Positions 43,302-50,705 of a stretch of DNA of 64,000 nucleotides are shown here, piece after piece. The DNA is from Alphaproteobacteria bacterium (GTDB lineage: Bacteria > Pseudomonadota > Alphaproteobacteria > Rhodobacterales > Rhodobacteraceae), in assembly GCA_030427145.1 (NCBI GenBank), contig JAUHWT010000004.1, forward strand, positions 1 through 64,000, given 5' to 3'. The notes under the pieces are model-generated. The model was not told the origin of the DNA. It saw nothing but the letters and a program-made list of their open reading frames with translations, and did no database searches. The position numbers were made by a program, and so were the translations under genes. Each line of letters opens with the position of its first letter. Within the stretch, counting starts at the first letter, position 1.

Positions 43302-44315
43302 ATGCGTATACTTCTTGCAATCATCATCCTCGCGGCCCTCGGCTGGGGCGGCTACTGGTACTGGTCCGCCAAATCCCGCGAGAGCGCCCTCGCCGGCTGG
43401 CTGGAGGAACGCCGCGCCGCCGGCTGGATCGCCTCGGCCGATGACATCACCATCAACGGCTTCCCCAACCGCATCGACGCCATCGTGACCGGCCTCGAAC
43501 TCGCGGACCCCAATTCCGGCTGGGCCTGGTCGGCGGACCGGTTTGAGATTCTCAGCCTCAGCTACAAACCCCACCATCTCATCGCCGTCTGGCCCGGCGA
43601 GCAGGCCATCTCCACCCCGTTCGAAACCCTGCGCCTGTCGAGCAACAACTTCCGCGGCTCGCTCATTTTCGAGCCCAACACCACGCTCGCCCTCGACCGC
43701 GCCACGCTCGAACTCGACGCCGTCACCCTCACCGGCTCAAACGGCGACGCGGGCGGTCTCAAACACGCCATCCTCGCCATCCGCCAGACCGAAGGCGCCG
43801 ACCCCGGCACCTACGACATCGCGTTCGACGCCAGCGACCTGCGCCTTGCGAAATCCCTCACCGACCGCTTCTCCGCCGATGGCGACCTGCCCACGGCTAT
43901 TGGCACCGTGAAAATGGACACCACCGTCACCTTCGACAAAAAGTGGAACCGCGAGACCTTCGAGACCGACATGCCCGAGATCGACGCCCTCTCCATCGCG
44001 GAACTGTCCGCCACCTGGGGAGAGCTGGACATTCGCGGCCGCGGCGACCTCGAGGCCGACAGCAGCGGGCTCGCCGACGGCGAAATCCGGCTCCGCGCCC
44101 GCAACTGGGAGGAAATGATCGACATGGCCAAACGCTCCGGCGCCATATCGTCGAGCCTGTCAGGCCCCATGAAAACCGGCCTGGGCCTCATCGCCACCCT
44201 CTCCGGCGACAGCAACAGCCTCCGCGCCCCCCTCACCTTTGAGGATGGCGAAACCCGTCTCGGCCCCATCCGCGTCGGAAAAGCCCCGCGCCTCCACCGC
44301 ACACCGGGCTACTGA
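43302..44315 (+). CDS. DUF2125 protein, membrane-anchored
   Basis: A 337-residue protein with an N-terminal membrane anchor (LLAIIILAALGWGGYWYW) and a periplasmic DUF2125 domain. The latter is recognised by WLEERRAAGWIASADDITIN, GFPNRIDAIVTGLEL and YKPHHLIAVWPGEQAISTP. The fold resembles AsmA-like lipid-handling proteins; function is unknown. It stands alone, convergent with a small membrane-protein gene. Confidence 0.88.
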   Translation: MRILLAIIILAALGWGGYWYWSAKSRESALAGWLEERRAAGWIASADDITINGFPNRIDAIVTGLELADPNSGWAWSADRFEILSLSYKPHHLIAVWPGEQAISTPFETLRLSSNNFRGSLIFEPNTTLALDRATLELDAVTLTGSNGDAGGLKHAILAIRQTEGADPGTYDIAFDASDLRLAKSLTDRFSADGDLPTAIGTVKMDTTVTFDKKWNRETFETDMPEIDALSIAELSATWGELDIRGRGDLEADSSGLADGEIRLRARNWEEMIDMAKRSGAISSSLSGPMKTGLGLIATLSGDSNSLRAPLTFEDGETRLGPIRVGKAPRLHRTPGY

Positions 44316-44318
44316 CCA

Positions 44319-44349
44319 CAAAAAACGGGACGGATCGAAATCCGCCCCG
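44319..44349 (-). terminator. Intrinsic terminator for the small gene at 44381
   Basis: CGGGACGGAT-cgaa-ATCCGCCCCG is a 10-bp stem with one mismatch. On the minus strand TTTTTTG follows directly. It ends transcription of the convergent small gene. Confidence 0.7.
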
Positions 44350-44380
44350 GTACTCAATACTCAACTTTTTTTGCTGTGGA

Positions 44381-44584
44381 TCAGTTCGCGGTTTCAGTCG
44401 CCGAGCCGGTCGCCTCCGGCGCCGCCTGCTCGGTCTCGGCACCGCCAACCGGCTCATCCGACACATCCGCCGCGTACCAGTAGAAGATGATGCCGACGCC
44501 GAAAATCACCGCTGCGGCGATCCCGACGAGCGGTCCAACGTGGTTTTTCTTCTGCTTCTCAACATTCGTGTTCGGTGCGGACAT
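44381..44584 (-). CDS. Small membrane protein of unknown function
   Basis: A 67-residue protein: a charged start (SAPNTNVEKQKKNHV), one membrane helix (GPLVGIAAAVIFGVGIIFYW) and an acidic, Ala/Thr-rich tail on the outside. GAGG five bases before the ATG at 44584 supports this start inside a longer frame. It is followed by a terminator. No family recognised. Confidence 0.7.
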   Translation of the reverse strand: MSAPNTNVEKQKKNHVGPLVGIAAAVIFGVGIIFYWYAADVSDEPVGGAETEQAAPEATGSATETAN

Positions 44585-44667
44585 GTGATCCTCGCTATGC
44601 TTCGTGGCATTCGGAATCTCAACGCACGCCATTCCCGGAATGTTCCACACAACCCCGTGACCCCAGG

Positions 44668-44826
44668 CACGACGCGCCATGCCCGACCTTGGGAGGGCTC
44701 CACCCCGGTTGTTCAACGCGTTATGCATAAATCCCCGAAACCATTGAGCAGTTGCCGACCTCGGGGATGCCCTCCCGGGGGGAAAGTCGGGCATGGCGTG
44801 TCGTGCCGACCCGCCGGGAGAGCCGC
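44668..44826. repeat. Inverted-repeat element, copy 2 (about 160 bp)
   Basis: The arms 44668-44698 and 44769-44805 match those of the copy at 13267 almost base for base, including CACGACGCGCCATGCCCGAC and its reverse complement. The tail CCGACCCGCCGGGAGAGCCGCC matches as well. The central 70 bp differ but keep the motif TTCAACGCGTT-like/CTACAACGC. It lies in the gap between two small membrane-protein genes, which holds no other gene. Confidence 0.7.
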
Positions 44827-44967
44827 CAAACCTGGGCCCAAAACCCAGCAGGAACTTCGAATGAACGCGTCCACTTGCGCAGCGAGAATGCCACACCCCG
44901 GAACCGCACCCCCACCCATGCGTTGATCCCACAGGTAAACTCACCTCTCAGCGAAAGGAGCATACCC

Positions 44968-45192
44968 ATGTTTGCCCCAATACGCAGTATAATGATCCCC
45001 CTCTGGGTCGGCTGTATCGCCGGCGGCGCAATCGTCATCCTTCTGGCGATCGGCCTGTTCAGCTGGATCACATTCGTCCTCGCCGCGATCCTTGGACTGG
45101 TCGCGGGCATCCCCGCCGCCATCTATTTCTCCCGCGAAATCCGCGAGGACGCCGAGGTTCAGGACGGATCAAAGGAAATCAAGGCGCAGTAA
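44968..45192 (+). CDS. Small two-helix membrane protein
   Basis: A 74-residue protein with two hydrophobic helices (PLWVGCIAGGAIVILLAIGL and WITFVLAAILGLVAGIPAAI) and a short charged tail. AGGAG seven bases before the ATG at 44968 supports the start. No family recognised. It is convergent with the TetR gene. Confidence 0.7.
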   Translation: MFAPIRSIMIPLWVGCIAGGAIVILLAIGLFSWITFVLAAILGLVAGIPAAIYFSREIREDAEVQDGSKEIKAQ

Positions 45193-45218
45193 CGCGCCCC
45201 CCGCTCTCCGGTCGCGGC

Positions 45219-45740
45219 TCAGTCCACCCGGAGCAGCGCCAGGCCCAGCCGTTTCGACGCCTCCAAAGCGGCCTCGTGGAACAGCGGCCAGTTCTGCATC
45301 AGACCCTCAAGGATCAGCATCAGTTCAAGCTGCGCATGCCGCATGCCGACCGCTTTGGCCGCCTTGCAGGCAAATTCCGACTTGTGCCGCATCAACAGTT
45401 CACGCAGCCGCACATCCTTCGGCGACGCCGCCACAGCCTCATGGAACAGACACCCGTGCGAGGCTTCCGTCTCCATCCACTTCGCCACACGCTCCAAAAT
45501 CGTTTCCAGCGCCTCCTCCGGCGCTTTCGGCAGATCCTGGAACACATGCTCCAGATACCGCCCGTTGCGGTATTCCAGCGCCGCATGCACCATGTCATCG
45601 CGCGACGGCACATATTTATAGAGCGTGCGCAGGCTCACTCCCGCCGCATCGCGCAAATCCTCAACGCTTGGCTCGTGAAAGCCCCCGGTGGCAAAAGCCC
45701 GCTCAAGCCCCGCCGATATTTTGATCATCATGTCATTCAT
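45219..45740 (-). CDS. TetR/AcrR-family repressor
   Basis: A 173-residue regulator with an N-terminal helix-turn-helix (HEPSVEDLRDAAGVSLRTLY, then KYVPSRDDM) and a ligand domain rich in helices. It is divergent from an alcohol dehydrogenase-like gene, and two palindromic operators lie in the 72-bp space between them. It therefore probably represses both genes and is released by a small molecule handled by the dehydrogenase; the inducer is unknown. Confidence 0.92.
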   Translation of the reverse strand: MNDMMIKISAGLERAFATGGFHEPSVEDLRDAAGVSLRTLYKYVPSRDDMVHAALEYRNGRYLEHVFQDLPKAPEEALETILERVAKWMETEASHGCLFHEAVAASPKDVRLRELLMRHKSEFACKAAKAVGMRHAQLELMLILEGLMQNWPLFHEAALEASKRLGLALLRVD

Positions 45741-45750
45741 GCTTGACGAT

Positions 45751-45794
45751 GTAGAATGAACACTCTACCTGCGCAAGTAGAACATTCATTCTAC
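45751..45794. promoter_or_regulatory. Twin TetR operators GTAGA-N8-TCTAC
   Basis: GTAGAATGAACACTCTAC (45751-45768) and GTAGAACATTCATTCTAC (45777-45794) are two 18-bp palindromes of form GTAGA-N8-TCTAC, their centres 26 bp apart. The two are also inverted copies of each other (15 of 18 positions). The second ends 18 bp before the dehydrogenase ATG. Confidence 0.75.
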
Positions 45795-45812
45795 CACTGA
45801 AGGAGACCCGAC

Positions 45813-46892
45813 ATGACCCTGCCAAAGACCATGAGCGGCATCGTCCTCACCGGCCATGGCGGTCTGGACCGGCTCGAATGGCGCGAGGACCTGCCCGTGC
45901 CCACACCCGCCCCGGGCGAGGTTCTGGTTGAGGTCCGCGCCGCCGCCGTGAACAATACCGACATCAACACGCGCACCGGCTGGTATTCCAAAACCGTGCG
46001 CGGCGACACCGCCTCCACCGCCACCGACCGGTATGACGGCGCGGCCGACGCCGATGGCGGCTGGTCCGGCACCCCGCTGGAATTTCCCCGCATCCAGGGC
46101 GCCGACTGCTGCGGCATCATTGTGGCCGTTGGCGAGGGCGTGCCCGAATCCCGCATCGGCGAGCGTGTCCTCATGCGCCCCATGTACACCCGGGACGGAG
46201 ACGACGATCCCTATGGCCTGTTCACCTTCGGCTCCGAACGCAACGGCGGTTTTGCCGAATACACCACCGCCGAAGCGAGCCAGGCCTTCCCGGTCAATTC
46301 CGAACTCTCCGATGTCGAACTCGCTTCCTTCCCCTGCGCCTTCTCAACTGCCGAAGGCATGATCCAGCGCGGCAACCTCCAGGCTGAGCGCGTTCTCATC
46401 ACCGGCGCTTCCGGCGGTGTCGGCTCCGCCGCGATCCAGCTTGCCAAACGCCGTGGCGCCCACGTCACCGCCCTGACCTCCCCGTCCAAGGCCGGCGCCC
46501 TCCAGGCTCTCGGAGCCGACGAAACCCTCGACCGCGACGCCCCGCTCCCGGCCTCCGCTTACGACATGGTCATCGACCTCGTCGGCGGCCCCCGCTGGCC
46601 CGCGCTTCTCGACGCCCTCCGCAAGGGCGGCCGCTACGTGACCTCCGGTGCGATCGCCGGTCCCATCGTCGAACTCGACCTGCGCACCCTCTACCTCCGC
46701 GACCTCACCCTGATGGGCAGCACCTGGCAGCCGCGCTCGGTATTCAGCGATCTGATCGGCTACATCGAGGCCGGTGAAATCCGTCCGGTCATCGCCGAAA
46801 CCTGGCCGCTCAAAAATCTGGCTCAGGCCCAGGAATCGTTCCTGGGAAAATCCCATATCGGAAAAATCGGCATCGAGGTTCGGGGCGAATAG
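45813..46892 (+). CDS. Zinc-type alcohol dehydrogenase / quinone oxidoreductase family
   Basis: A 359-residue medium-chain dehydrogenase/reductase. The N-terminal GroES-like domain has PGEVLVEVRAAAVNNTDINT, and the nucleotide fold has VLITGASGGVGSAAIQLAKR. The Ala-Ser-Gly-Gly-Val-Gly pattern is of the NADPH-quinone-reductase type. Catalytic-zinc ligands are not evident (NNTD replaces the usual C-x-T/S). It probably reduces reactive enones or quinones. It is controlled by the divergent TetR protein through the twin operators. AAGGAG precedes the ATG. Confidence 0.87.
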   Translation: MTLPKTMSGIVLTGHGGLDRLEWREDLPVPTPAPGEVLVEVRAAAVNNTDINTRTGWYSKTVRGDTASTATDRYDGAADADGGWSGTPLEFPRIQGADCCGIIVAVGEGVPESRIGERVLMRPMYTRDGDDDPYGLFTFGSERNGGFAEYTTAEASQAFPVNSELSDVELASFPCAFSTAEGMIQRGNLQAERVLITGASGGVGSAAIQLAKRRGAHVTALTSPSKAGALQALGADETLDRDAPLPASAYDMVIDLVGGPRWPALLDALRKGGRYVTSGAIAGPIVELDLRTLYLRDLTLMGSTWQPRSVFSDLIGYIEAGEIRPVIAETWPLKNLAQAQESFLGKSHIGKIGIEVRGE

Positions 46893-46934
46893 ACCCCGGA
46901 CCATTCAGGCTGCAGTCAGGAACAGTTTGCCGTG

Positions 46935-47027
46935 CAATTTCGGCCATTTTCGGCAAAACCCCGTGCAATCTGTGCCATTTGACTCACAATCTGTGCCACT
47001 TTTCTGTCAATCTGTGCCACTTCGACA
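46935..47027 (-). repeat. Three 21-bp tandem repeats, possible solitary IS21-type end
   Basis: CAATCTGTGCCA(C/T)TT occurs at 46966, 46987 and 47008, exactly 21 bp apart, with a degenerate copy (CAATTTCGGCCATTT) at 46935. Read on the minus strand the block begins TGTCGAAGTGGCACAGATTG at 47027. Ends starting TGT with several internal copies of a transposase-binding repeat are typical of IS21-family elements. No istA/istB gene is present, so this would be a remnant. A regulatory site with helical phasing is the alternative. Confidence 0.5.
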
Positions 47028-47039
47028 CCCAAATGGACA

Positions 47040-47954
47040 CTATTTTTGGTGCGTCAGACCACGTCCAAAGTCGGGCGCATCCGTGTCCTGACCGGCCTGG
47101 ACAATGCCACGGCGGATCGCACGGGTGCGGGTGAAGTAGTCAAAAAGATGCTCCCCGTCGCCCGTCCGAATGGCCCTCTGAAGCGCGAACAGCTCCTCGG
47201 TGAAGCGCCCCAGAATGTCCAAAGTCGCTGTTTTATTTGACAAAAACACGTCCCGCCACATGGTCGGGTCCGAGGCCGCAATACGCGTGAAATCCCGGAA
47301 CCCCGCTGCGGAATAGTTTACAACCTCGCTCTGCGTCACGCGGCCCAGGTCATCTGCCACGCCCACCATCGTGTAGGCAATCAAATGCGGAATATGCGAG
47401 GTCACCGCCAGCACCAGATCATGGTGCGACACCTCCATCTCATCCACATTCGCGCCAATTTCAGTGAGAAATTCCTTCACCTTTTCAACAGCTTGCCGGT
47501 CAACACCCTCATCCGGCGTCAACAGCCACCAGCGGTTGTCAAACAGCGACGCAAACCCCGATGCCGGCCCCGAATGCTCCGTCCCCGCCAGCGGGTGACC
47601 CGGAACAAAGTGAACGTTTTCAGGTATATAGGGGCTGACAGCCTCCATCACCGCGCCCTTGACCGACCCCACATCGGTCACAATCGCGCCCGGCTCCAAA
47701 TCCCCCGCAATCGCCTCCATCACCGCCGCCATCGCCCCCACGGGCACACAAAGTACAACAAGATCAGCACCTTGCACAGCTTCCTGCGGCGTGTCGAAGA
47801 TGGTCCCAAGCCCCAGCCGTCGCGCCTCCTCCCGGCTTTTTTCAGTACGGGCATACCCCGTCACCTCGGTCTCCATCCCCGCCCTGCGCACCGCATGACT
47901 GATTGAGGACGCAATCAGCCCAAGGCCGATCAGGGCAATCCGCTTGAACGCCAT
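47040..47954 (-). CDS. tyrA: Prephenate/arogenate dehydrogenase
   Basis: A 304-residue NAD(P)-dependent enzyme of tyrosine synthesis. The nucleotide motif is IALIGLGLIASSISHAV, and the catalytic segment is FVPGHPLAGTEHSGP with SHHDLVLAVTSHIPHLIAYT. It oxidatively decarboxylates prephenate or arogenate. Its ATG touches the stop of hisC, one operon. This cyclohexadienyl-type pairing with an aminotransferase is common in alphaproteobacteria. Confidence 0.93.
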   Translation of the reverse strand: MAFKRIALIGLGLIASSISHAVRRAGMETEVTGYARTEKSREEARRLGLGTIFDTPQEAVQGADLVVLCVPVGAMAAVMEAIAGDLEPGAIVTDVGSVKGAVMEAVSPYIPENVHFVPGHPLAGTEHSGPASGFASLFDNRWWLLTPDEGVDRQAVEKVKEFLTEIGANVDEMEVSHHDLVLAVTSHIPHLIAYTMVGVADDLGRVTQSEVVNYSAAGFRDFTRIAASDPTMWRDVFLSNKTATLDILGRFTEELFALQRAIRTGDGEHLFDYFTRTRAIRRGIVQAGQDTDAPDFGRGLTHQK

Positions 47955-49051
47955 CAGGAATGCACCTTCAAAAATTCTCCAATGGTTTCAGCGACTTTCT
48001 CGCAGGCCGAACTGTCACCGATGGTAATACGCAACCCCTCCGGGATGCCATATCCCCCCACCTGCCGCACGATGATCCCGTTCCGGCGCAGATACGCGTC
48101 ACAGCCTTTCGCCTCCTCCGCATCCCGAAACCGCGCCAGGATGAAATTCGCGTGCGAGGGATCACTCTGGACTCCATGCTTGGCCAGTTCCACCCGCAGC
48201 CACTCGCGGTTGCGGATGTTCTCCGTCTGACAAAAGCTTGTATAATCAACGTCCTGGATCGCCGCAGCGGCTGCCACCAGCGCCGGTGTCGACAGGTTGA
48301 ACGGCCCCCGCACGCGGTTGAGCGCACCAATCACATGCTCCGGCCCATAGCCCCAACCGACCCGCATGCCACCAAGCCCGAAGATCTTCGACATGGTCCG
48401 CGTCATCACCACATTTTCCCGCGCATCGACCAGTTCCGCGCAGCCATTGAATCCCGGCACAAATTCCGCGTAGGCCCCGTCCAGAACCAGCAGTGCTTTG
48501 GGCGGAATGTTCTGCGCCAGGCGGTCGAGTTCCGTGTCACGGATTTTGGTGCCGGTAGGGTTGCCCGGGTTGGTCACGAATACGATCCGCGTGCGTTCAT
48601 TACAGCCCGCGAGGATCGCATCCACGTCGACCATCCTGTTGTTTTCTGGCACTTTTACCGGCGTCGCCCCGGCGGCCAGGCCGAGAATGCGGTACATGGA
48701 AAACCCGTGCTCGGTATAGACGATCTCGTCCCCCGGCCCGGCATAGGTCTGGCACAGAAGGTGCAGAATCTCGTCCGATCCGGCCCCGCAGATCACCCGG
48801 TTCGCGTCCACCGTAAACACCCGCGCAATCGCCTCCCGCAGGTCCCTGTGGTCGGTGCTGGGATAGAGGTTCAGCGTCGGCGCGGACCGCTGCACGGCCT
48901 CCACGGCCTTCTGGCTCGGTCCGAACGGGTTTTCGTTGGAACTGAGCTTCAGGACATGCTCGTGACCGTCCAGCTTCGCATCACCACCCTTGTAGGGGGT
49001 GATTTCCATGATTCCGGGTTGCGGCTCGATCTGGGTCAGAGGGCGGGTCAT
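47954..49051 (-). CDS. hisC: Histidinol-phosphate aminotransferase
   Basis: A 365-residue PLP enzyme. KLSSNENPFGPS at the N-terminus, FVTNPGNPTGTKI, and the PLP lysine segment TRTMSKIFGLGGMRVGWGYG are as in HisC. It transfers the amino group to imidazole-acetol phosphate and, next to tyrA, may also act on aromatic keto acids. The ATG at 49051 with GGAACC upstream is preferred to the TTG at 49063. Confidence 0.93.
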   Translation of the reverse strand: MTRPLTQIEPQPGIMEITPYKGGDAKLDGHEHVLKLSSNENPFGPSQKAVEAVQRSAPTLNLYPSTDHRDLREAIARVFTVDANRVICGAGSDEILHLLCQTYAGPGDEIVYTEHGFSMYRILGLAAGATPVKVPENNRMVDVDAILAGCNERTRIVFVTNPGNPTGTKIRDTELDRLAQNIPPKALLVLDGAYAEFVPGFNGCAELVDARENVVMTRTMSKIFGLGGMRVGWGYGPEHVIGALNRVRGPFNLSTPALVAAAAAIQDVDYTSFCQTENIRNREWLRVELAKHGVQSDPSHANFILARFRDAEEAKGCDAYLRRNGIIVRQVGGYGIPEGLRITIGDSSACEKVAETIGEFLKVHS

Positions 49052-49141
49052 TTTGGGTTCCAAACAGTTAGACCCGCCCCTTTTATATTTCGTCCGTCAC
49101 ATTGGAAACCCTGCACGGACCATCAGGGCAAACGACCCTGT

Positions 49142-49900
49142 TCAGGCGACGGCGGGTACCGGCCCGGCGTCGTCCATATATTCCACCAGGCCCGTTTTAT
49201 TGCGTGGATACAATGCCTTGGCGCCGCGCTCCATATAAGCCATCAGGGCCGCATCCTTTTTGATCCAGGCGCTCAGCATGGTCTCATGGGGCGTTGCCGC
49301 CGCACCGCGCAGCATCGGGACAACGCAGGCGTCGGCATAGACCGGGGCGTCGCCAAGCAAAAACTCCCGGTCGCCAAGAATGGTCCGGATGCTCTCCAGG
49401 TCTTTGCGCACCCGCTCAAACCGCTCGCGTTCCGTATGACGCCCCAGGCCCTGCCCAACCAGCGTTGCAATGGCACCGGCCCGCGCCTCATTGCTGACGG
49501 TGTCGCGCATGGGCTCCGGGACCCCACCGAAGAACAGCCCGAGGATCACCTCCCAGTTGCGGTCATCGGCCCAGCGGTCGTGCATGACGGCGAAGTAGAG
49601 GTTTTCTTCCACCATGCGAACCACAGCCTGACCCACGGCTTTACGCTCGGAGTTCACACCCCACCACAAGTCGGCGCCATAGGTGGCGGCGAGGTAGTCT
49701 GCGATCTGTTCGCTGTCAGGAATGAAGTGGTCGCCATCCCGCAGGACCGGCAGTTTCTGTTTTGGCATCTCCGCCGGATTGAAACAGATGTCCGGCTCCC
49801 AGTCGAGGCCGGCCATTTCCAGTAGGCACATGGCTTTGGTACAAAATCCACTGGCACTGGGTTCGCCAAAGGCCGGGGCAAAGGTGAGGAGTTTGAGCAT
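49142..49900 (-). CDS. Glutathione S-transferase-family protein
   Basis: A 252-residue protein with a thioredoxin-like N-terminal domain (LTFAPAFGEPSASGFCTKAM, PKQKLPVLRDGDHFIPDSEQ) and a helical C-terminal domain. The conserved cis-proline segment LPVL and the glutathione-binding DSEQIADYL are present. The substrate is unknown. The start at 49900 follows AGGAAAG; the longer frame to 49936 runs into the control region of the divergent WYL regulator. Confidence 0.87.
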   Translation of the reverse strand: MLKLLTFAPAFGEPSASGFCTKAMCLLEMAGLDWEPDICFNPAEMPKQKLPVLRDGDHFIPDSEQIADYLAATYGADLWWGVNSERKAVGQAVVRMVEENLYFAVMHDRWADDRNWEVILGLFFGGVPEPMRDTVSNEARAGAIATLVGQGLGRHTERERFERVRKDLESIRTILGDREFLLGDAPVYADACVVPMLRGAAATPHETMLSAWIKKDAALMAYMERGAKALYPRNKTGLVEYMDDAGPVPAVA

Positions 49901-49989
49901 TTTTCCGACTTTCCTGTTGTTGGGACATGTCTCCATGTGCCACCCTTTTCCTGACAGTTTGTGTCAGCAGGATTGAGCGAAACAAAACC

Positions 49990-50703
49990 ATGTCCCGCAG
50001 CGCCCGCCTCATCCAGATCATGCAGTACCTGCGCTCCCGCCGCCCGCCGGTTCAGGCCTCGGCAATCACGGAGGAGATGCAGGTCTCCGTGCGCTCGATC
50101 TACCGCGACATTGACAGCCTGCGCAGTGCGGGCGCGCGTATCGATGGTGAGGCCGGGTTTGGCTACACGCTGGTCGAGGACCCCGCTCTGCCGCCCATGA
50201 TGTTCAGCCAGGACGAGATGGAGGCGCTGGTTCTGGGGCTGCGCGAGGTCATTGAGGTGGCCGATCCGGTGCTCGCCGATGCCGCGAACAATGCCCTGTC
50301 GAAACTCCAGGCGGTGCTGCCGGAGCGGTTGCGGGACCGGCTGGAACATTCGGTTCTCTATGCCAAACGCTTCCACGTGCGCCCGGAGATCCGCATTGAC
50401 GTCTCCGCCCTGCGTCTTGCCACGCGGGAGGAACGGGCCATCGACATACGATATTGCGACGCGGTCAACGCGGCCACGGAACGGCGGGTGCAGCCGTTGG
50501 CGATCATCTTCATGGACCAGACCCTGATGCTGATCGCCTGGTGCCAGATGCGCAATGATTTCAGGGCGTTCCGGCTTGATCGTATCGAGGCGATGATCCT
50601 GTCGGACGAAAGCTTCCGTCCCAAACGGGCCGGGCTGCTCAGGGAATATTTCGCGCTACAGGCCGCCGCCAACGCGGCCTGCATGAGCGGCGGGTCGTGG
50701 TGA
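49990..50703 (+). CDS. HTH/WYL-domain transcriptional regulator (YafY type)
   Basis: A 237-residue regulator. The N-terminal winged helix is ASAITEEMQVSVRSIYRDID, the central part has LPPMMFSQDEMEALVLGLRE, and the WYL domain has VQPLAIIFMDQTLMLIAWCQ. WYL domains sense small ligands or nucleic acids. It is divergent from the GST gene, 89 bp apart, and probably controls it. The ATG at 49990 is preferred to the frame start 49927. Confidence 0.9.
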   Translation: MSRSARLIQIMQYLRSRRPPVQASAITEEMQVSVRSIYRDIDSLRSAGARIDGEAGFGYTLVEDPALPPMMFSQDEMEALVLGLREVIEVADPVLADAANNALSKLQAVLPERLRDRLEHSVLYAKRFHVRPEIRIDVSALRLATREERAIDIRYCDAVNAATERRVQPLAIIFMDQTLMLIAWCQMRNDFRAFRLDRIEAMILSDESFRPKRAGLLREYFALQAAANAACMSGGSW

Positions 50704-50705
50704 GG

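Noticed and set aside
46935-47027. CRISPR array or plasmid iterons
   Set aside because: Repeats are 15 bp at a 21-bp period with 6-bp gaps, too short for a CRISPR, and no replication gene is adjacent.
49052-49989. Replication origin at the strand-composition switch
   Set aside because: The gaps here are under 100 bp, not AT-rich, show no DnaA-box cluster, and the neighbours are metabolic genes.
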